A DNA stretch of 64,000 bases from Yoonia maritima (lineage in GTDB: Bacteria > Pseudomonadota > Alphaproteobacteria > Rhodobacterales > Rhodobacteraceae), in assembly GCF_002933395.1 (NCBI RefSeq), contig NZ_PKFN01000007.1:62001-126000 (forward strand). Direction: 5' to 3'. How positions within the stretch are numbered: position 1 is the stretch's first letter; the number at the start of each line of letters is the position of its first letter. The translations under genes and the position numbers were made by a program. Positions 17,973-26,772 of this stretch are shown piece after piece. The notes beneath the pieces are model-generated. The model had not been told where the DNA came from, ran no database searches, and saw only the letters and a list, made by a program, of their open reading frames with translations.

Positions 17973-20087
17973 TTAGAAGAAAATGCCGCCTTGCTCCTGC
18001 GCAAACAAATCTCCGCGATGGGCGACGACGACATTATGCGTCGAGAGTTTTTCTAATACGTCGTATACCACGTCCATGTCTGTTCGTGTTTCGACAACAT
18101 TGCCCATGGTCAATTCGAACTTTGGAAGAGCTTGCGCTGTTTCGCGTGTCTCATAGTCCCGCTGGTAATCCGTTTGCTCGATCAGATGACAGTCTGGTGA
18201 GATGTCCTGCGCTGGCGAGGCGTCAAACGGAATGTAAACCAAAGCACCGCGCAGTAACCTCTGGTCGTCATTATTTTCGAGGTTCAGGAGGATTGGCCCA
18301 ACCGATGATGCCAGGTATTTTTCCAACCTACGCACGTAGAAACCGGTTTTTCGAAACGCATAAAGGGCAGCAGATTTCGCCTTCGGCTTGGATAGACCGT
18401 AGAGGTCCGCGACCTCGGCACTGCCGGTCAATTGCGCAAGATACTGCGCGCGTTCGACGATTTTTTGTGGGTCAATTCCGCGCGATGTCCGCGCTTGCTC
18501 CAGCAGATCATGCGCGATCTGTTCATCCCGCACATTCACAGCAAGTATATCGCGTCCGCCATGTAACACGAAACGTTGCTTGGTCACGTTCTGCAGCAAA
18601 GAAATCCGCCGGGCGCTTTCAAAGATGACGTTTTGACCGTCGGGGATATTCACCAAGAGAACCCGCTTTTCTTGATTACGTTTAACGAAACTGGTGTAGT
18701 CGATCTCCGATCGCTCAATTCGCAGAAACAGAAACCCGCTTTCGTCCGATACGATCCTTTTCGACAGCCTTTCAGACAACGCCGGTGCGATACCTTGGAG
18801 TATCGTTTCAATGGCTTTGGGACCTGTCGCGATCTTCGCGGCGCCCTGTCGGGCTTGGATTTCCTCAACCAGCGGATAGCGCAGAATATACTCGAAAACG
18901 GCTTCCTTTGCGCCGCCATATCGCAGTGATGGAACCGCATCTGACCCGCCGTGCAGCATGCGAAGGGTATGCGCGATCCCGCGTCCGTCGGGCCGAGGCG
19001 AAACGATCCGCTGATGGACGTCTGGCGCATGGGCAAGACAAGATCGAAATTTTATACTGAAGGGGTCGAGGACGAAGCAAATATTCGAAGCAATGAGATA
19101 CAGCGTGGCGTCTGCAATATCGTCCGCCAGCGGATTGCCGCCTTTGTTCATATTGTGACGGAACGCCTCAATTTCAGAGATACAGGCTTCGAACTGGCCA
19201 TAGATCGTTTCTTCATGATCTGGAACCAACCGTGACAGGGTCTGATGGACGTAAAGGTGGAAACACAAGGCGATTTGTTCATAGTTTATCAAGAGTGGGT
19301 TCTTGTCATTATGATCAACGAAAAAAATGTCGTCGCCCCATGCTTTGAACGCCTCACTTTTCGCGTCGGTGTCGTACAAAAGCCAATTGTGGAAACGATC
19401 GTGTACGCTTGGCTTTAAGGCAGCGACCATAGCCCCCATCAAGGGATGATCGTTCGCGGCGTAGCCGGTATCTGATCTGTAAGTTTCAAAGGCATCGCAA
19501 AATGCGTCGGACAGGATAATCGCGGGATTATGATCCACGAATCCGTCGTGTTCGTGTTTCATCACTGCAAACCGATAAGAAATACCCTTGTAGCGTGGCG
19601 TGGCGACGGCGCTAAACCCGATGTTTCCGACAGTCGCCTTTGCATCCTCAAACCCATATTGTGTTGTGACCGGTTTGCCGCCCCACGGATCGCGCAACAA
19701 AATTGGGGTCGATGACATCACTGCCCCCAACATCGCCGCGCGCTGACGCATAAGGTCGGCCGTATTTATCGCACCGCCGTCTGGCAATTGATCAAGCTCT
19801 GCCCCTTCGGTCATTTGCCCCATCTGTTCCCTTAAGATCGTGAGATCATAGCGCGCATCGCGCACCATTTTATTAAAGGCATAGCGGGACAGGCCGCTGG
19901 CCGAGGCGACATCCCGGTAACGCGCAATCGTGTTCAGGAGCAGATTTTCCGCGTGGATTTGCCCAAGATGCGCGTCGATTTCAGCTTCAAGGCGCTGACC
20001 GAACGTTTCGCCAGCGTGCAAGGTTTCGATATCCGAAATATTGTCGAAAAATGTATAAACGCTCACGTCATTTGGCATGGTAAACAT
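17973..20087 (-). CDS. Large protein of unknown function (704 aa)
   Basis: I do not recognise this family. The protein is soluble, with no signal peptide or convincing membrane segment. It is rich in His and Asp in the middle (AVMKHEHDGFVDHNPAI, WGDDIFFVDHNDKNPL, ALCFHLYVHQ), which could bind metal. The N-terminal ~110 residues look helical. An ATG three codons inside (20078) is an equally possible start; neither has a good ribosome site. It lies 123 bases downstream of the nicotinamide phosphoribosyltransferase gene on the same strand, separated by a strong hairpin, so it may be a partly uncoupled third gene of the NAD operon. A role linked to NAD is only a guess from position. Confidence 0.75.
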   Translation of the reverse strand: MFTMPNDVSVYTFFDNISDIETLHAGETFGQRLEAEIDAHLGQIHAENLLLNTIARYRDVASASGLSRYAFNKMVRDARYDLTILREQMGQMTEGAELDQLPDGGAINTADLMRQRAAMLGAVMSSTPILLRDPWGGKPVTTQYGFEDAKATVGNIGFSAVATPRYKGISYRFAVMKHEHDGFVDHNPAIILSDAFCDAFETYRSDTGYAANDHPLMGAMVAALKPSVHDRFHNWLLYDTDAKSEAFKAWGDDIFFVDHNDKNPLLINYEQIALCFHLYVHQTLSRLVPDHEETIYGQFEACISEIEAFRHNMNKGGNPLADDIADATLYLIASNICFVLDPFSIKFRSCLAHAPDVHQRIVSPRPDGRGIAHTLRMLHGGSDAVPSLRYGGAKEAVFEYILRYPLVEEIQARQGAAKIATGPKAIETILQGIAPALSERLSKRIVSDESGFLFLRIERSEIDYTSFVKRNQEKRVLLVNIPDGQNVIFESARRISLLQNVTKQRFVLHGGRDILAVNVRDEQIAHDLLEQARTSRGIDPQKIVERAQYLAQLTGSAEVADLYGLSKPKAKSAALYAFRKTGFYVRRLEKYLASSVGPILLNLENNDDQRLLRGALVYIPFDASPAQDISPDCHLIEQTDYQRDYETRETAQALPKFELTMGNVVETRTDMDVVYDVLEKLSTHNVVVAHRGDLFAQEQGGIFF

Positions 20088-20162
20088 GGTGGGCCAATCT
20101 GGAATGCTGTCTCTTTTCTTTTAAAAGCAGGAAACGAGCCCATTGACCAGAACAAGCCAAGC

Positions 20163-20184
20163 AGCGGCCCCCGAAGAGGCCGCT
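20163..20184 (-). terminator. Hairpin after nicotinamide phosphoribosyltransferase gene
   Basis: AGCGGCC (20163-20169) pairs with GGCCGCT (20178-20184) around eight bases. It lies between the phosphoribosyltransferase stop and the 704-residue gene. The sequence after it on the minus strand has only scattered T residues, so termination is probably partial. Confidence 0.5.
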
Positions 20185-20210
20185 GTAGTAGATTTCGTTC
20201 GGTTGACCCC

Positions 20211-21647
20211 TTAGGCGTCAGGCCATGCAACTGCGCGGATTTGATCAAAGGTCTGCACCTTTTTGATCTCACCGTTCAGAAACACACATTCCAAGGCTTC
20301 CGCCCCTTCGGGTATGTTCGCTGCCGGTCTGGCAACAAATAGGCCAGAATCGGACCGCATGACCCCTTGTTTGCCTTTCTTGGAGGTCTTGCTACCGTTT
20401 GCGGTGATTGGGTCCTTAAAGACATCGTGCCACATGCCATCATAGAACACGGCAGAGGCCTTCATTGCGTATCCAAAACTGTCACGATCGATCTTTTGCA
20501 ATAGGCCACCGCCCATCCCGAACGCGATGTTCCCAATCGCTAGACCACGGTCAATCATCACATCCATGATCTGCACTATGGACTCCTTGTTTACCCCATC
20601 CCCTTGGATCACGCGGACTTTTTCTGGCAAAATGCGGTAGCCCTGTTTGGTCAGATCATATCCGAATTTGGCCATCAATGCCTCGATCACATCGGGGACG
20701 ATCTCTAACGGGTCGCCACTATCGGGTCTAACAACCAAGACACCATCACGCGCCAACACATTGTCTTTCAACGCACCGCCCCAATAGTCTTTGACCGCGC
20801 GCATCAGATCATAACTGTCGCTGACACAGGCGATGATGCCCTGCGGGTTCTTTTGCAAGAACCGGCGCATCTGGTCCAATTCACCGCTTTCGCCTGCAGC
20901 AGTCATGGTGGAGTGTTCACTGGCAGGAATTGAGAACCCAGCCATATCAGCACCATAAAAGTTTCGCGCGTAGACCAACCCTGCAATAGTATCGGTGCCC
21001 AAAGAACTCACAAGGTGTGCTGCCCCGCCAATGCCCGCGGCCTCAAAGCAAGTCGCACCCCGCGCACCAAAGTCGTGAAGTTTGAACTCTGCACCGGTGA
21101 TGTCCCCATCAGTCATTACAAGACGCGCCCGGATTTCGTTCATGACATAATAAGACAGGCTTGCCACACTTGATGGATACCAGACAGCCCGCAGCAAACG
21201 TGTTTCCAGATATGACACCAACCAGTAGCAGTTGGGATCAGTGTTTTCGATCCGCAGTTGCGGGATCGCGGCGGGCGCAAGTGTGCCTTCGGGCAGGGCT
21301 TCAATCAGGATTGGCAGGCGACCATCGTGTGTTTCGAGGATGTACTGCCAGCCCTCAACGAAGATATCGAAACCGTGCGCTTTCAAAAACGGAGTTGCTT
21401 CATCCAACATGGCTTGGGTCACAACCTGCCCGGCCAGTTTTGCCAGTTCGATCTGCAAACCAAAGAACATTACTTTGTCGATTTGGCCCCATGCCTTACG
21501 CGGCTCGACGTATGATGACACATATTGGGTGCCTTCAGGGTACTGGGAATAATGGGATAGTTTGTAGCTGTCAGTATCGAACAGAATGTTGGCTACATCT
21601 ACAGCATCTTGGAAAAGCGCGTGCGCGCCCATTGGGTCGTAAGTCAT
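20211..21647 (-). CDS. nadV: Nicotinamide phosphoribosyltransferase (NadV/NAMPT type)
   Basis: A 478-residue enzyme converting nicotinamide and PRPP to NMN. Family features are the N-terminal NILFDTDSYKLSHYSQYPEGT, the central HDFGARGATCFEAA, the catalytic-histidine region FSIPASEHSTM, VSDSYD and DGVLVVRPDSGDPLEI, and the C-terminal GGGLLQKIDRDSFGYAMKAS. These strings match NAMPT/NadV rather than nicotinate phosphoribosyltransferase PncB. The start has a strong GAGGAGGAAC ribosome site. It follows the NMN adenylyltransferase gene by 94 bases, so the pair makes NAD from nicotinamide in two steps without deamidation. Confidence 0.93.
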   Translation of the reverse strand: MTYDPMGAHALFQDAVDVANILFDTDSYKLSHYSQYPEGTQYVSSYVEPRKAWGQIDKVMFFGLQIELAKLAGQVVTQAMLDEATPFLKAHGFDIFVEGWQYILETHDGRLPILIEALPEGTLAPAAIPQLRIENTDPNCYWLVSYLETRLLRAVWYPSSVASLSYYVMNEIRARLVMTDGDITGAEFKLHDFGARGATCFEAAGIGGAAHLVSSLGTDTIAGLVYARNFYGADMAGFSIPASEHSTMTAAGESGELDQMRRFLQKNPQGIIACVSDSYDLMRAVKDYWGGALKDNVLARDGVLVVRPDSGDPLEIVPDVIEALMAKFGYDLTKQGYRILPEKVRVIQGDGVNKESIVQIMDVMIDRGLAIGNIAFGMGGGLLQKIDRDSFGYAMKASAVFYDGMWHDVFKDPITANGSKTSKKGKQGVMRSDSGLFVARPAANIPEGAEALECVFLNGEIKKVQTFDQIRAVAWPDA

Positions 21648-21741
21648 TGTCCTGTTCCTCCTCGGATTTGGACGGATATGAAACCTGCGGACCTCCCGCA
21701 GATTTAGGATGCAAAGATATGCTCTTTGCGGGCAACGGGCC

Positions 21742-22842
21742 TTAGCTTTGCGCCATCAGAATGGACGAATAAGCAAAGGGCACATCGGGGACGAGGGCTT
21801 GGATGATATCAAAGTGATCCTCGAATATTGTATCTGGCATAATCTCGGTAATCGGGACCCACCGCGCGTTGGCTGCATCGTCGCCCGCCTTGAGTTTCTC
21901 AAGTGTTTTGCGGTCTTGCAGTTCGAACACGAAAGCCTCTGTCCGCACCCAGCCGCGTTCAGACCGGTCAGGGTGATCAAACACACGCCGAGCCCGCAAC
22001 CGCCCACGCATCGCGCCTTTGGGCATGTCGAGGCCCGCCTCTTCGTAAAGCTCGCGTAGGCTGGCTTCTTCCGCGGTTTCCCCAGGATCGATGTGGCCGC
22101 CAGGCAAAGCCCATAAGCCTTTTCCCGGTTCCATCTTGCGTTCGACCATTAAGATATGACCGGACTGGATCACAACAGCGTCTGCGGTGTTGATTGGGAT
22201 AGGGTAACCATAGACGGCCTCTGCGGCGTCAATGCGGTCCTGATAGCTGCGAACGAACGCGCCTTCTTTGCGGATTGTATCAACGGCATCGGGCCTTTGA
22301 TCCATCCATTGCTGGACTGCAGCCACCTGTTGATGCCCAAATCTATCCGCCAAGTCAGTCACATCTTCTCCAAAGAAGAGCCCTCCGCGCAAATCAGTCG
22401 CGCTAATGACATCCCCATTGTGCAGGGTGGGTGAGATAGACTTCAACGACCAAGACGGGAACCAGTTCAGGTATTGGGATGACTTGTCTTTTTCTAAACC
22501 AACCAACAGGATTTGGGTCTGATCCGGGTCCAATCCGACCTTGCGCATATGCAATGTTACAGCGGTACGAACGTTGGTCGTCCACGCGCGATCATTGTAC
22601 AACGTATCCACAAGCGGCAATGTCGCGACCGGTTTGGCGGTGCCTTGCGTTGCATCACGAATGAACGACATGCGTTCGTTATATGAGAAAGGGTTTTTCC
22701 AACTGCGTGGGCGATAAGAACTGCCGACCAAAATCAACAAACTGTCAGATTGTGCCAAAGCGTTTTCGACGACATCCATGTGCCCGACGTGAAATGGTTG
22801 AAAACGGCCGATAAAAACGGCCAATGTGTGCATCTTGCTCAT
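21742..22842 (-). CDS. nadM: Bifunctional NMN adenylyltransferase / Nudix hydrolase
   Basis: A 366-residue fusion. Residues about 5-175 are an archaeal-type NMN adenylyltransferase with the nucleotidylyl motif GRFQPFHVGHMDVV and the second motif ISATDLRGG. Residues about 205-350 are a Nudix domain whose box GHIDPGETAEEASLRELYEEAG is complete (G-x5-E-x7-REUxEExG). The same fusion is known from cyanobacteria, Francisella and phages, where the Nudix part cleaves ADP-ribose. It is the first gene of the NAD operon. GGAGGTCG precedes the ATG. Confidence 0.92.
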   Translation of the reverse strand: MSKMHTLAVFIGRFQPFHVGHMDVVENALAQSDSLLILVGSSYRPRSWKNPFSYNERMSFIRDATQGTAKPVATLPLVDTLYNDRAWTTNVRTAVTLHMRKVGLDPDQTQILLVGLEKDKSSQYLNWFPSWSLKSISPTLHNGDVISATDLRGGLFFGEDVTDLADRFGHQQVAAVQQWMDQRPDAVDTIRKEGAFVRSYQDRIDAAEAVYGYPIPINTADAVVIQSGHILMVERKMEPGKGLWALPGGHIDPGETAEEASLRELYEEAGLDMPKGAMRGRLRARRVFDHPDRSERGWVRTEAFVFELQDRKTLEKLKAGDDAANARWVPITEIMPDTIFEDHFDIIQALVPDVPFAYSSILMAQS

Positions 22843-22872
22843 TACGCGCGACCTCCGCTGCGAATATTTATC

Positions 22873-22913
22873 GATCAGGACCTCCCTGATCGGCTTTAAG
22901 CTAACAAATTATA
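22873..22913 (-). promoter_or_regulatory. Leader palindrome and -10-like box of the NAD salvage operon
   Basis: GATCAGG-ACCTC-CCTGATC (22873-22891) is a perfect 7-bp inverted repeat 31 bases ahead of the nadM start. Upstream of it on the minus strand is TATAAT (complement of 22908-22913). No -35 box at normal spacing was found. The palindrome could be an operator or a leader hairpin. It does not resemble an NrtR operator I know. Confidence 0.4.
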
Positions 22914-23314
22914 TTCTCTTGAACAAGAGCGGCATCGTCAAAGGTGATATGCAACGGTTGCATAGAGCTCGTGACGCGGTGAGTGGCCCGCAAAAGCGAC
23001 CATTCATGCAATGTTGTCGGATGGCGGCTTTGTCCGCAGACCGTGAGTTCGAGCATACCCGGATTTCGCGCACGCAGCGAATGTCGGGAAAGGGGGCTGC
23101 GACCGCAGCATCACGTATACACATCCAAAGTCGGGAATGGGCTGTTCTGACTTGACTCAAATGGCCGCCGAGGCGGGAACCGCTGCGATATTTGAGGTCT
23201 ACGCGCTTCCCGCCTCGGCTACCGTAGCGCCTGTTGTATCAAATTGGATTCCATGCCGCTGCAAAAATGGACATCATGCAGTGTGCTTTCGGAATACGCA
23301 CTGGATCAAGCTCT
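22914..23314. repeat. Non-coding stretch with decayed repeats and a 13-bp inverted repeat
   Basis: No gene is supported here. About 22970-23150 looks like decayed intergenic repeat (strings such as gcagcgaatgtcggg and ccgcagcatc). At 23167-23179 GCCGAGGCGGGAA is the exact reverse complement of TTCCCGCCTCGGC at 23207-23219, giving perfect 13-bp arms around 27 bases. This structure lies about 100 bases before the recombinase C-terminal relic and may mark an old element end. Confidence 0.5.
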
Positions 23315-23932
23315 GAGATATCAAACTTAAGATTTTCGGATTTCAGGGATGCCCGAGCCGTACGCGAGTTCGAGAGAACAGATGGGAATGTGTTCTCGGT
23401 TCAATCCGTTTTGGACCATGAATCTATTGGTACAACAATGCGTTATCTTAATCAGAAGAGCCGTGTTGAAGAGATGTTTCGAAAATTTGCCACAGTTACG
23501 GGTGCAGCATTGGAGGAAGTGCAAGAAGGCAACGGAATTGATCCGAAGACGTTGATGGCCCGTTGTTATTCAGGTTCGCTTTCCGATATTTCGGATGAGT
23601 TACGCTCCAAGCTACGTGGGGGGCGTACGCCGTCGGGGGCAAGATGCCAAAGTCCACGCCAACCACCTCCTCATATTGACCCCAGTCATAGAAAAGGGGA
23701 ACTCTGTTCTATGTATAGATGCGTTTTGTGTTCAGAGGGTTTGTTCTTTCCTAATGAAGCAGGAGCCTATGAGGCCATTTTGGCCCGAGCTTGGAGACTA
23801 TACGACCTTAAGAAAACGATTTCACCTCAAGAATGGATTGGGACGGATGCGGACCATGAAATGAATGCTATTATTGCTTTAGCGTATTCTTTCTATCCCA
23901 ATCTAATCGCTGCGTTTCCGACTTTGGATTGA
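23315..23932 (+). pseudogene. Tyrosine recombinase, C-terminal fragment with Cys-rich tail
   Basis: The reading frame resembles the last ~200 residues of a large integrase: DFRDARAVREFERTDGNVFSVQSVLDHESIGTTMRYL carries the H of the LDH box and the nucleophilic tyrosine (RYL). It is followed by a tail typical of these proteins with a Cys/His pattern (ARCQSPRQPPPHIDPSH, CSMYRCVLC) that may bind zinc. The N-terminal half and the first catalytic arginine region are missing. The open frame extends left to 23234, but that part lacks similarity. It ends at an intact stop. Confidence 0.7.
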
Positions 23933-24115
23933 GTGAAGTATTGCATACTGGGCGGCGTTTCCTCAGTAGTTTGGCGGCCCAAAATTAAACCGATTCCGTT
24001 GAAAGCCTCAGAGAGGCTCAACTTATACCAACGCATGAATTTGTCACATCAAATATCAAATAACGGCAGAAATGAGCCCACTTTCACCGATGCTGCGCGG
24101 TGTTCGAATGTCGGC

Positions 24116-24448
24116 TTAGTTAGTTTGGGACAGCGCGACAGCTTGATCTAGAAAGCCCGTGCAGGTTTTGGTCTTTACATCGCCAGCACTGCGTAGTTTG
24201 ACGTGCCGTCGAAACTTTCCAGTCCCTTCCAGCACACCGTCCGGGTCTTCGAATTGGACACCATTGGCAAACTCAAATGACACGTAATCGGCATAGACGT
24301 AGAAACCGCCAATGCGGCTTTTTGGGTTGTCTGTTTCAAGTTCGACCACTGTGCCGCCATACATCGGTCGCAGGTTAGCATCAGGTGCCAGCTCAATTAT
24401 CATTTCTTCCAAGCTGTCGGTGATCTTCGTTTTCGTCGCGTCGTCCAT
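24116..24448 (-). CDS. DUF1801-family small protein
   Basis: A 110-residue protein from the ATG ending at 24448, one base after the stop of the VOC gene. The central pattern ANLRPMYGGTVVELETDNPKSRIGGFYVYADYVSFEFANGV fits the DUF1801/YdhG-like fold, whose members include a frataxin-like iron chaperone. The biochemical role here is unknown. It is last of a three-gene run AraC-VOC-DUF1801. A longer frame overlapping the VOC gene is not used. Confidence 0.72.
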   Translation of the reverse strand: MDDATKTKITDSLEEMIIELAPDANLRPMYGGTVVELETDNPKSRIGGFYVYADYVSFEFANGVQFEDPDGVLEGTGKFRRHVKLRSAGDVKTKTCTGFLDQAVALSQTN

Positions 24449-24449
24449 G

Positions 24450-24845
24450 TCACACCGAACCTTGGATGGGAGAGGCAATCTCGACGATACAGCCGTCCAG
24501 ATCGCGGACATAGGAGACTGTCTGCCCCCACGGCTTTTCGCTAGGAGCGCTGACTGGCTGGCAACCCTCTGACAGTGCTCGCTCATAAGCGGTTGCCACA
24601 TCATCCGTGACAAAACAGATTTCCCATGCAGCGGCGGGTCCATCTGGGGTATTCGGCATGATGGCCAGACCGTTCATCTCGGCGGCTTCGGTCCCTGCAA
24701 AAGCTAGGATTGTATCACCAGTTTCCATCTCTCCATAAAGATTGCTCTCGTGAATAAAGCGTTGTTTGAGCCCGAAGGCGGCTTCGTAGAATGCGACCGT
24801 TTTGGGCACATCTGCTACATAAATTATTGTGTATCCGAGTTTCAT
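24450..24845 (-). CDS. VOC-superfamily (glyoxalase/dioxygenase-like) protein
   Basis: A 131-residue protein from the ATG ending at 24845. Two beta-alpha-beta-beta-beta modules are visible: KLGYTIIYVADVPKTVAFYEAAFGL and, in the second half, ICFVTDDVATAYERALSEGC ending in SYVRDLDGCIVEIASP. The VRDLDG-x-VEI ending is the family hallmark, with Glu as a likely metal ligand. The substrate cannot be told from sequence; related proteins include fosfomycin- or bleomycin-resistance-like members. It lies between an AraC regulator and a DUF1801 gene. Confidence 0.85.
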   Translation of the reverse strand: MKLGYTIIYVADVPKTVAFYEAAFGLKQRFIHESNLYGEMETGDTILAFAGTEAAEMNGLAIMPNTPDGPAAAWEICFVTDDVATAYERALSEGCQPVSAPSEKPWGQTVSYVRDLDGCIVEIASPIQGSV

Positions 24846-24893
24846 CAGATGATCGTATCCCACGCCAACATGTAGGTCTTGAATAAATCGGAC

Positions 24894-25607
24894 CTATTTG
24901 GGAGGGATGTCTGGCAATGACAAGTCTGTTGGAATCCCGCTTGGTGTGAACCCACCAAAACGGCGAAAGGTGCGGGCCATATGCGCATGATCTGAATACC
25001 CACCTTCGAACGCGGCGGCGATGATCGGAACATTACCATTGGTGATTAATTTGAGTGTGCGATGGAACTGTATAAGCTGTGCGTAGGTCTTGGCAGAAAG
25101 ACCAATATTGCGGCGAAAGAGACGGTTCAGATGCCGGGCAGTACATGAAACGAATTGCGCCAATGCATCAATGCGCAGCCGTCCACCAGACGCGTGAAGT
25201 ATGTCAATTGCACGCGTAAGTCGCGGTTCGACATCAGGCCAAGTTTGGGCGGGGATAATCTGCGCTAAAGCATCGAGCGTCAGGGCTGCCCCATGAAGCG
25301 CGGCGAGCGAAGGCAAGCGATCCAGCGCTTCCGGTCCCCTCAAGACGCTGTCAGGCGCATTGCCCAAATCATCTTGCCACAATGCCGCACCATGTTCCGG
25401 GCGTAGGCGGATGCCAAACCACTGGTCGCCTGTATCGTAATCAATACGATAAGGCTGCGTCGCGGGTCCAGTGATGATCGGCGTAACTTCATCCGGTGTG
25501 CTGGCATGGTTGCGCACAATGATATCGCAACGCCCATCCGGCAGAATGACGGCACTGCCGGAAGTGCATGCAGAAAACGACCATATCGCCTCAATGCGAC
25601 GGGCCAT
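24894..25607 (-). CDS. AraC-family transcriptional regulator
   Basis: A 237-residue protein with a ligand-binding N-terminal part of the DUF6597 kind (WSFSACTSGSAVILPDGRCDIIVR, then FGIRLRPEHGAALW) and two C-terminal helix-turn-helix motifs (RIDALAQFVSCTARHLNRLFRRNIGLSAKTYAQLIQFHRTL, then IAAAFEGGYSDHAHMARTFRRFGGFTPS). It lies 48 bases upstream of the VOC gene on the same strand and probably activates this short operon. Confidence 0.88.
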   Translation of the reverse strand: MARRIEAIWSFSACTSGSAVILPDGRCDIIVRNHASTPDEVTPIITGPATQPYRIDYDTGDQWFGIRLRPEHGAALWQDDLGNAPDSVLRGPEALDRLPSLAALHGAALTLDALAQIIPAQTWPDVEPRLTRAIDILHASGGRLRIDALAQFVSCTARHLNRLFRRNIGLSAKTYAQLIQFHRTLKLITNGNVPIIAAAFEGGYSDHAHMARTFRRFGGFTPSGIPTDLSLPDIPPK

Positions 25608-25734
25608 TTTAGGCGTTTTTAGCGCTTCATTGTAACCAATGGGTATCGGGATGAGAGACGTTCCTCAATGTGAGCTGTCTCAGTAGTGTTACTCATTCCT
25701 TACAGCCCCGCCAGTAACAACTAAGCAGCCATTG

Positions 25735-25797
25735 GCGCAGTTGCAGCGAAAGCTACCTTTGTCCCGCAACTTACCAGTTCATGCACCGCGCAGCGAA
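25735..25797 (+). repeat. Dispersed repeat, copy 1
   Basis: About 63 bases starting GCGCAGTTGCAGCGAAAG and ending GCAGCGAA. A diverged copy with the same order of blocks (GTCCCGCA.CTTACC.GTTCATGC.CCG.GCAGCGAA) lies at 29026-29088. Both are in non-coding gaps of the island, and shorter echoes occur near 22980-23100 and 30460. They look like decayed intergenic repeats rather than operators. Confidence 0.55.
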
Positions 25798-25871
25798 GAG
25801 CCGCTCTCCCGCTTTTCCGAGGGGAAAAAATTCCTTACCGCCCTATTCTGCACTCAGCCGGAGTCGACCCC

Positions 25872-26684
25872 TTATTGGCTGTGCTGGAACATAGCAGCAA
25901 CGATGGCTTCTGGCGCGTCCTCTTGAACCAGATGTCCAGCGTCTGGGATCACCGTGATCTGGCCGTCAGTCAACATACCTGCCAATTTGTGACCGCGTTC
26001 CAGGGGTATCCACTCGTCCTTTTCGCCCCAAAGCAACGTGGTGGGACAATCCAGTGACGCATACTGGCTCTCGACCTCATCGGTGTATTTCTGATCCATC
26101 TGTGCGATCTGACGATAGAAAGCTGGCTGTCCCACCTCGCCCTGCCAAGGTGCCATGTAGACCTGTAGTGCTTCGTCCGTTAGTTTCTTGTGCGCGGCAC
26201 TTTGCAAATAAGCCCGCAAAAGCGCATCGTGGGCATAGGCCGGTAGCCCTGCAAATGCAGCCTCGTACTGTCTGACATGCGCAACGAACGGCGAGCCCCA
26301 CGGAGCGACCGCAACAGGGTCAAAAATCGTCATGCGTTTGTATCTCAGGTCATTCAGATAGTAGGCCCGCAGAGCGGTCGCGCCCCCAAAATCATGACAC
26401 AGAATTTCGGGACGATCCAAATCCCAATGGTTGAACATGGCGGCCAGAAGATCATTCTGCACGGCCAGAGATACATCCTGATTGTCTGTCTTCTCCGACA
26501 GGCCATAGCCAATCAAATCGAAAAAATAGACAGTCCATCGTTGGGCCAACAAAGGCGCGATCCGTCGCCAGACCTGTGATGAGAACGGCGTCCCATGCAC
26601 CAGCACAAGCGGATCACCTGTTCCCATTTTCCCCCAGGCAATAGATTGTCCGTTGTGATCGTAACGTTCGGATAGCGACAGCAT
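25872..26684 (-). CDS. Alpha/beta hydrolase, haloalkane-dehalogenase/epoxide-hydrolase-like
   Basis: A 270-residue hydrolase. The oxyanion motif HGTPFSS is followed by a nucleophile elbow CHDFGG with aspartate instead of serine. The acid lies in LWGEKDEW and the histidine in DAGHLVQED. An Asp nucleophile is the hallmark of haloalkane dehalogenases, fluoroacetate dehalogenases and epoxide hydrolases. The substrate is unknown. It is transcribed divergently from a CGNR regulator, with repeated GGTTAC sites in the 88-base gap, so it is likely the regulator's target. Confidence 0.87.
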   Translation of the reverse strand: MLSLSERYDHNGQSIAWGKMGTGDPLVLVHGTPFSSQVWRRIAPLLAQRWTVYFFDLIGYGLSEKTDNQDVSLAVQNDLLAAMFNHWDLDRPEILCHDFGGATALRAYYLNDLRYKRMTIFDPVAVAPWGSPFVAHVRQYEAAFAGLPAYAHDALLRAYLQSAAHKKLTDEALQVYMAPWQGEVGQPAFYRQIAQMDQKYTDEVESQYASLDCPTTLLWGEKDEWIPLERGHKLAGMLTDGQITVIPDAGHLVQEDAPEAIVAAMFQHSQ

Positions 26685-26719
26685 AGCTATTTTCCCGTAA
26701 TGCTTTATGATAAATAAGC

Positions 26720-26771
26720 GGTTACACCATTTTTCAACGAATGTAACCTATAAAATATTAAATGAGGTTAC
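26720..26771. promoter_or_regulatory. Three GGTTAC sites at exact 23-bp spacing
   Basis: GGTTAC at 26720-26725, its inverse GTAACC at 26743-26748 and GGTTAC again at 26766-26771 are each offset by 23 bases. They occupy the gap between the divergent hydrolase and CGNR genes, and the last touches the CGNR ATG. This is a strong candidate operator for the CGNR regulator. Confidence 0.55.
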
Positions 26772-26772
26772 C

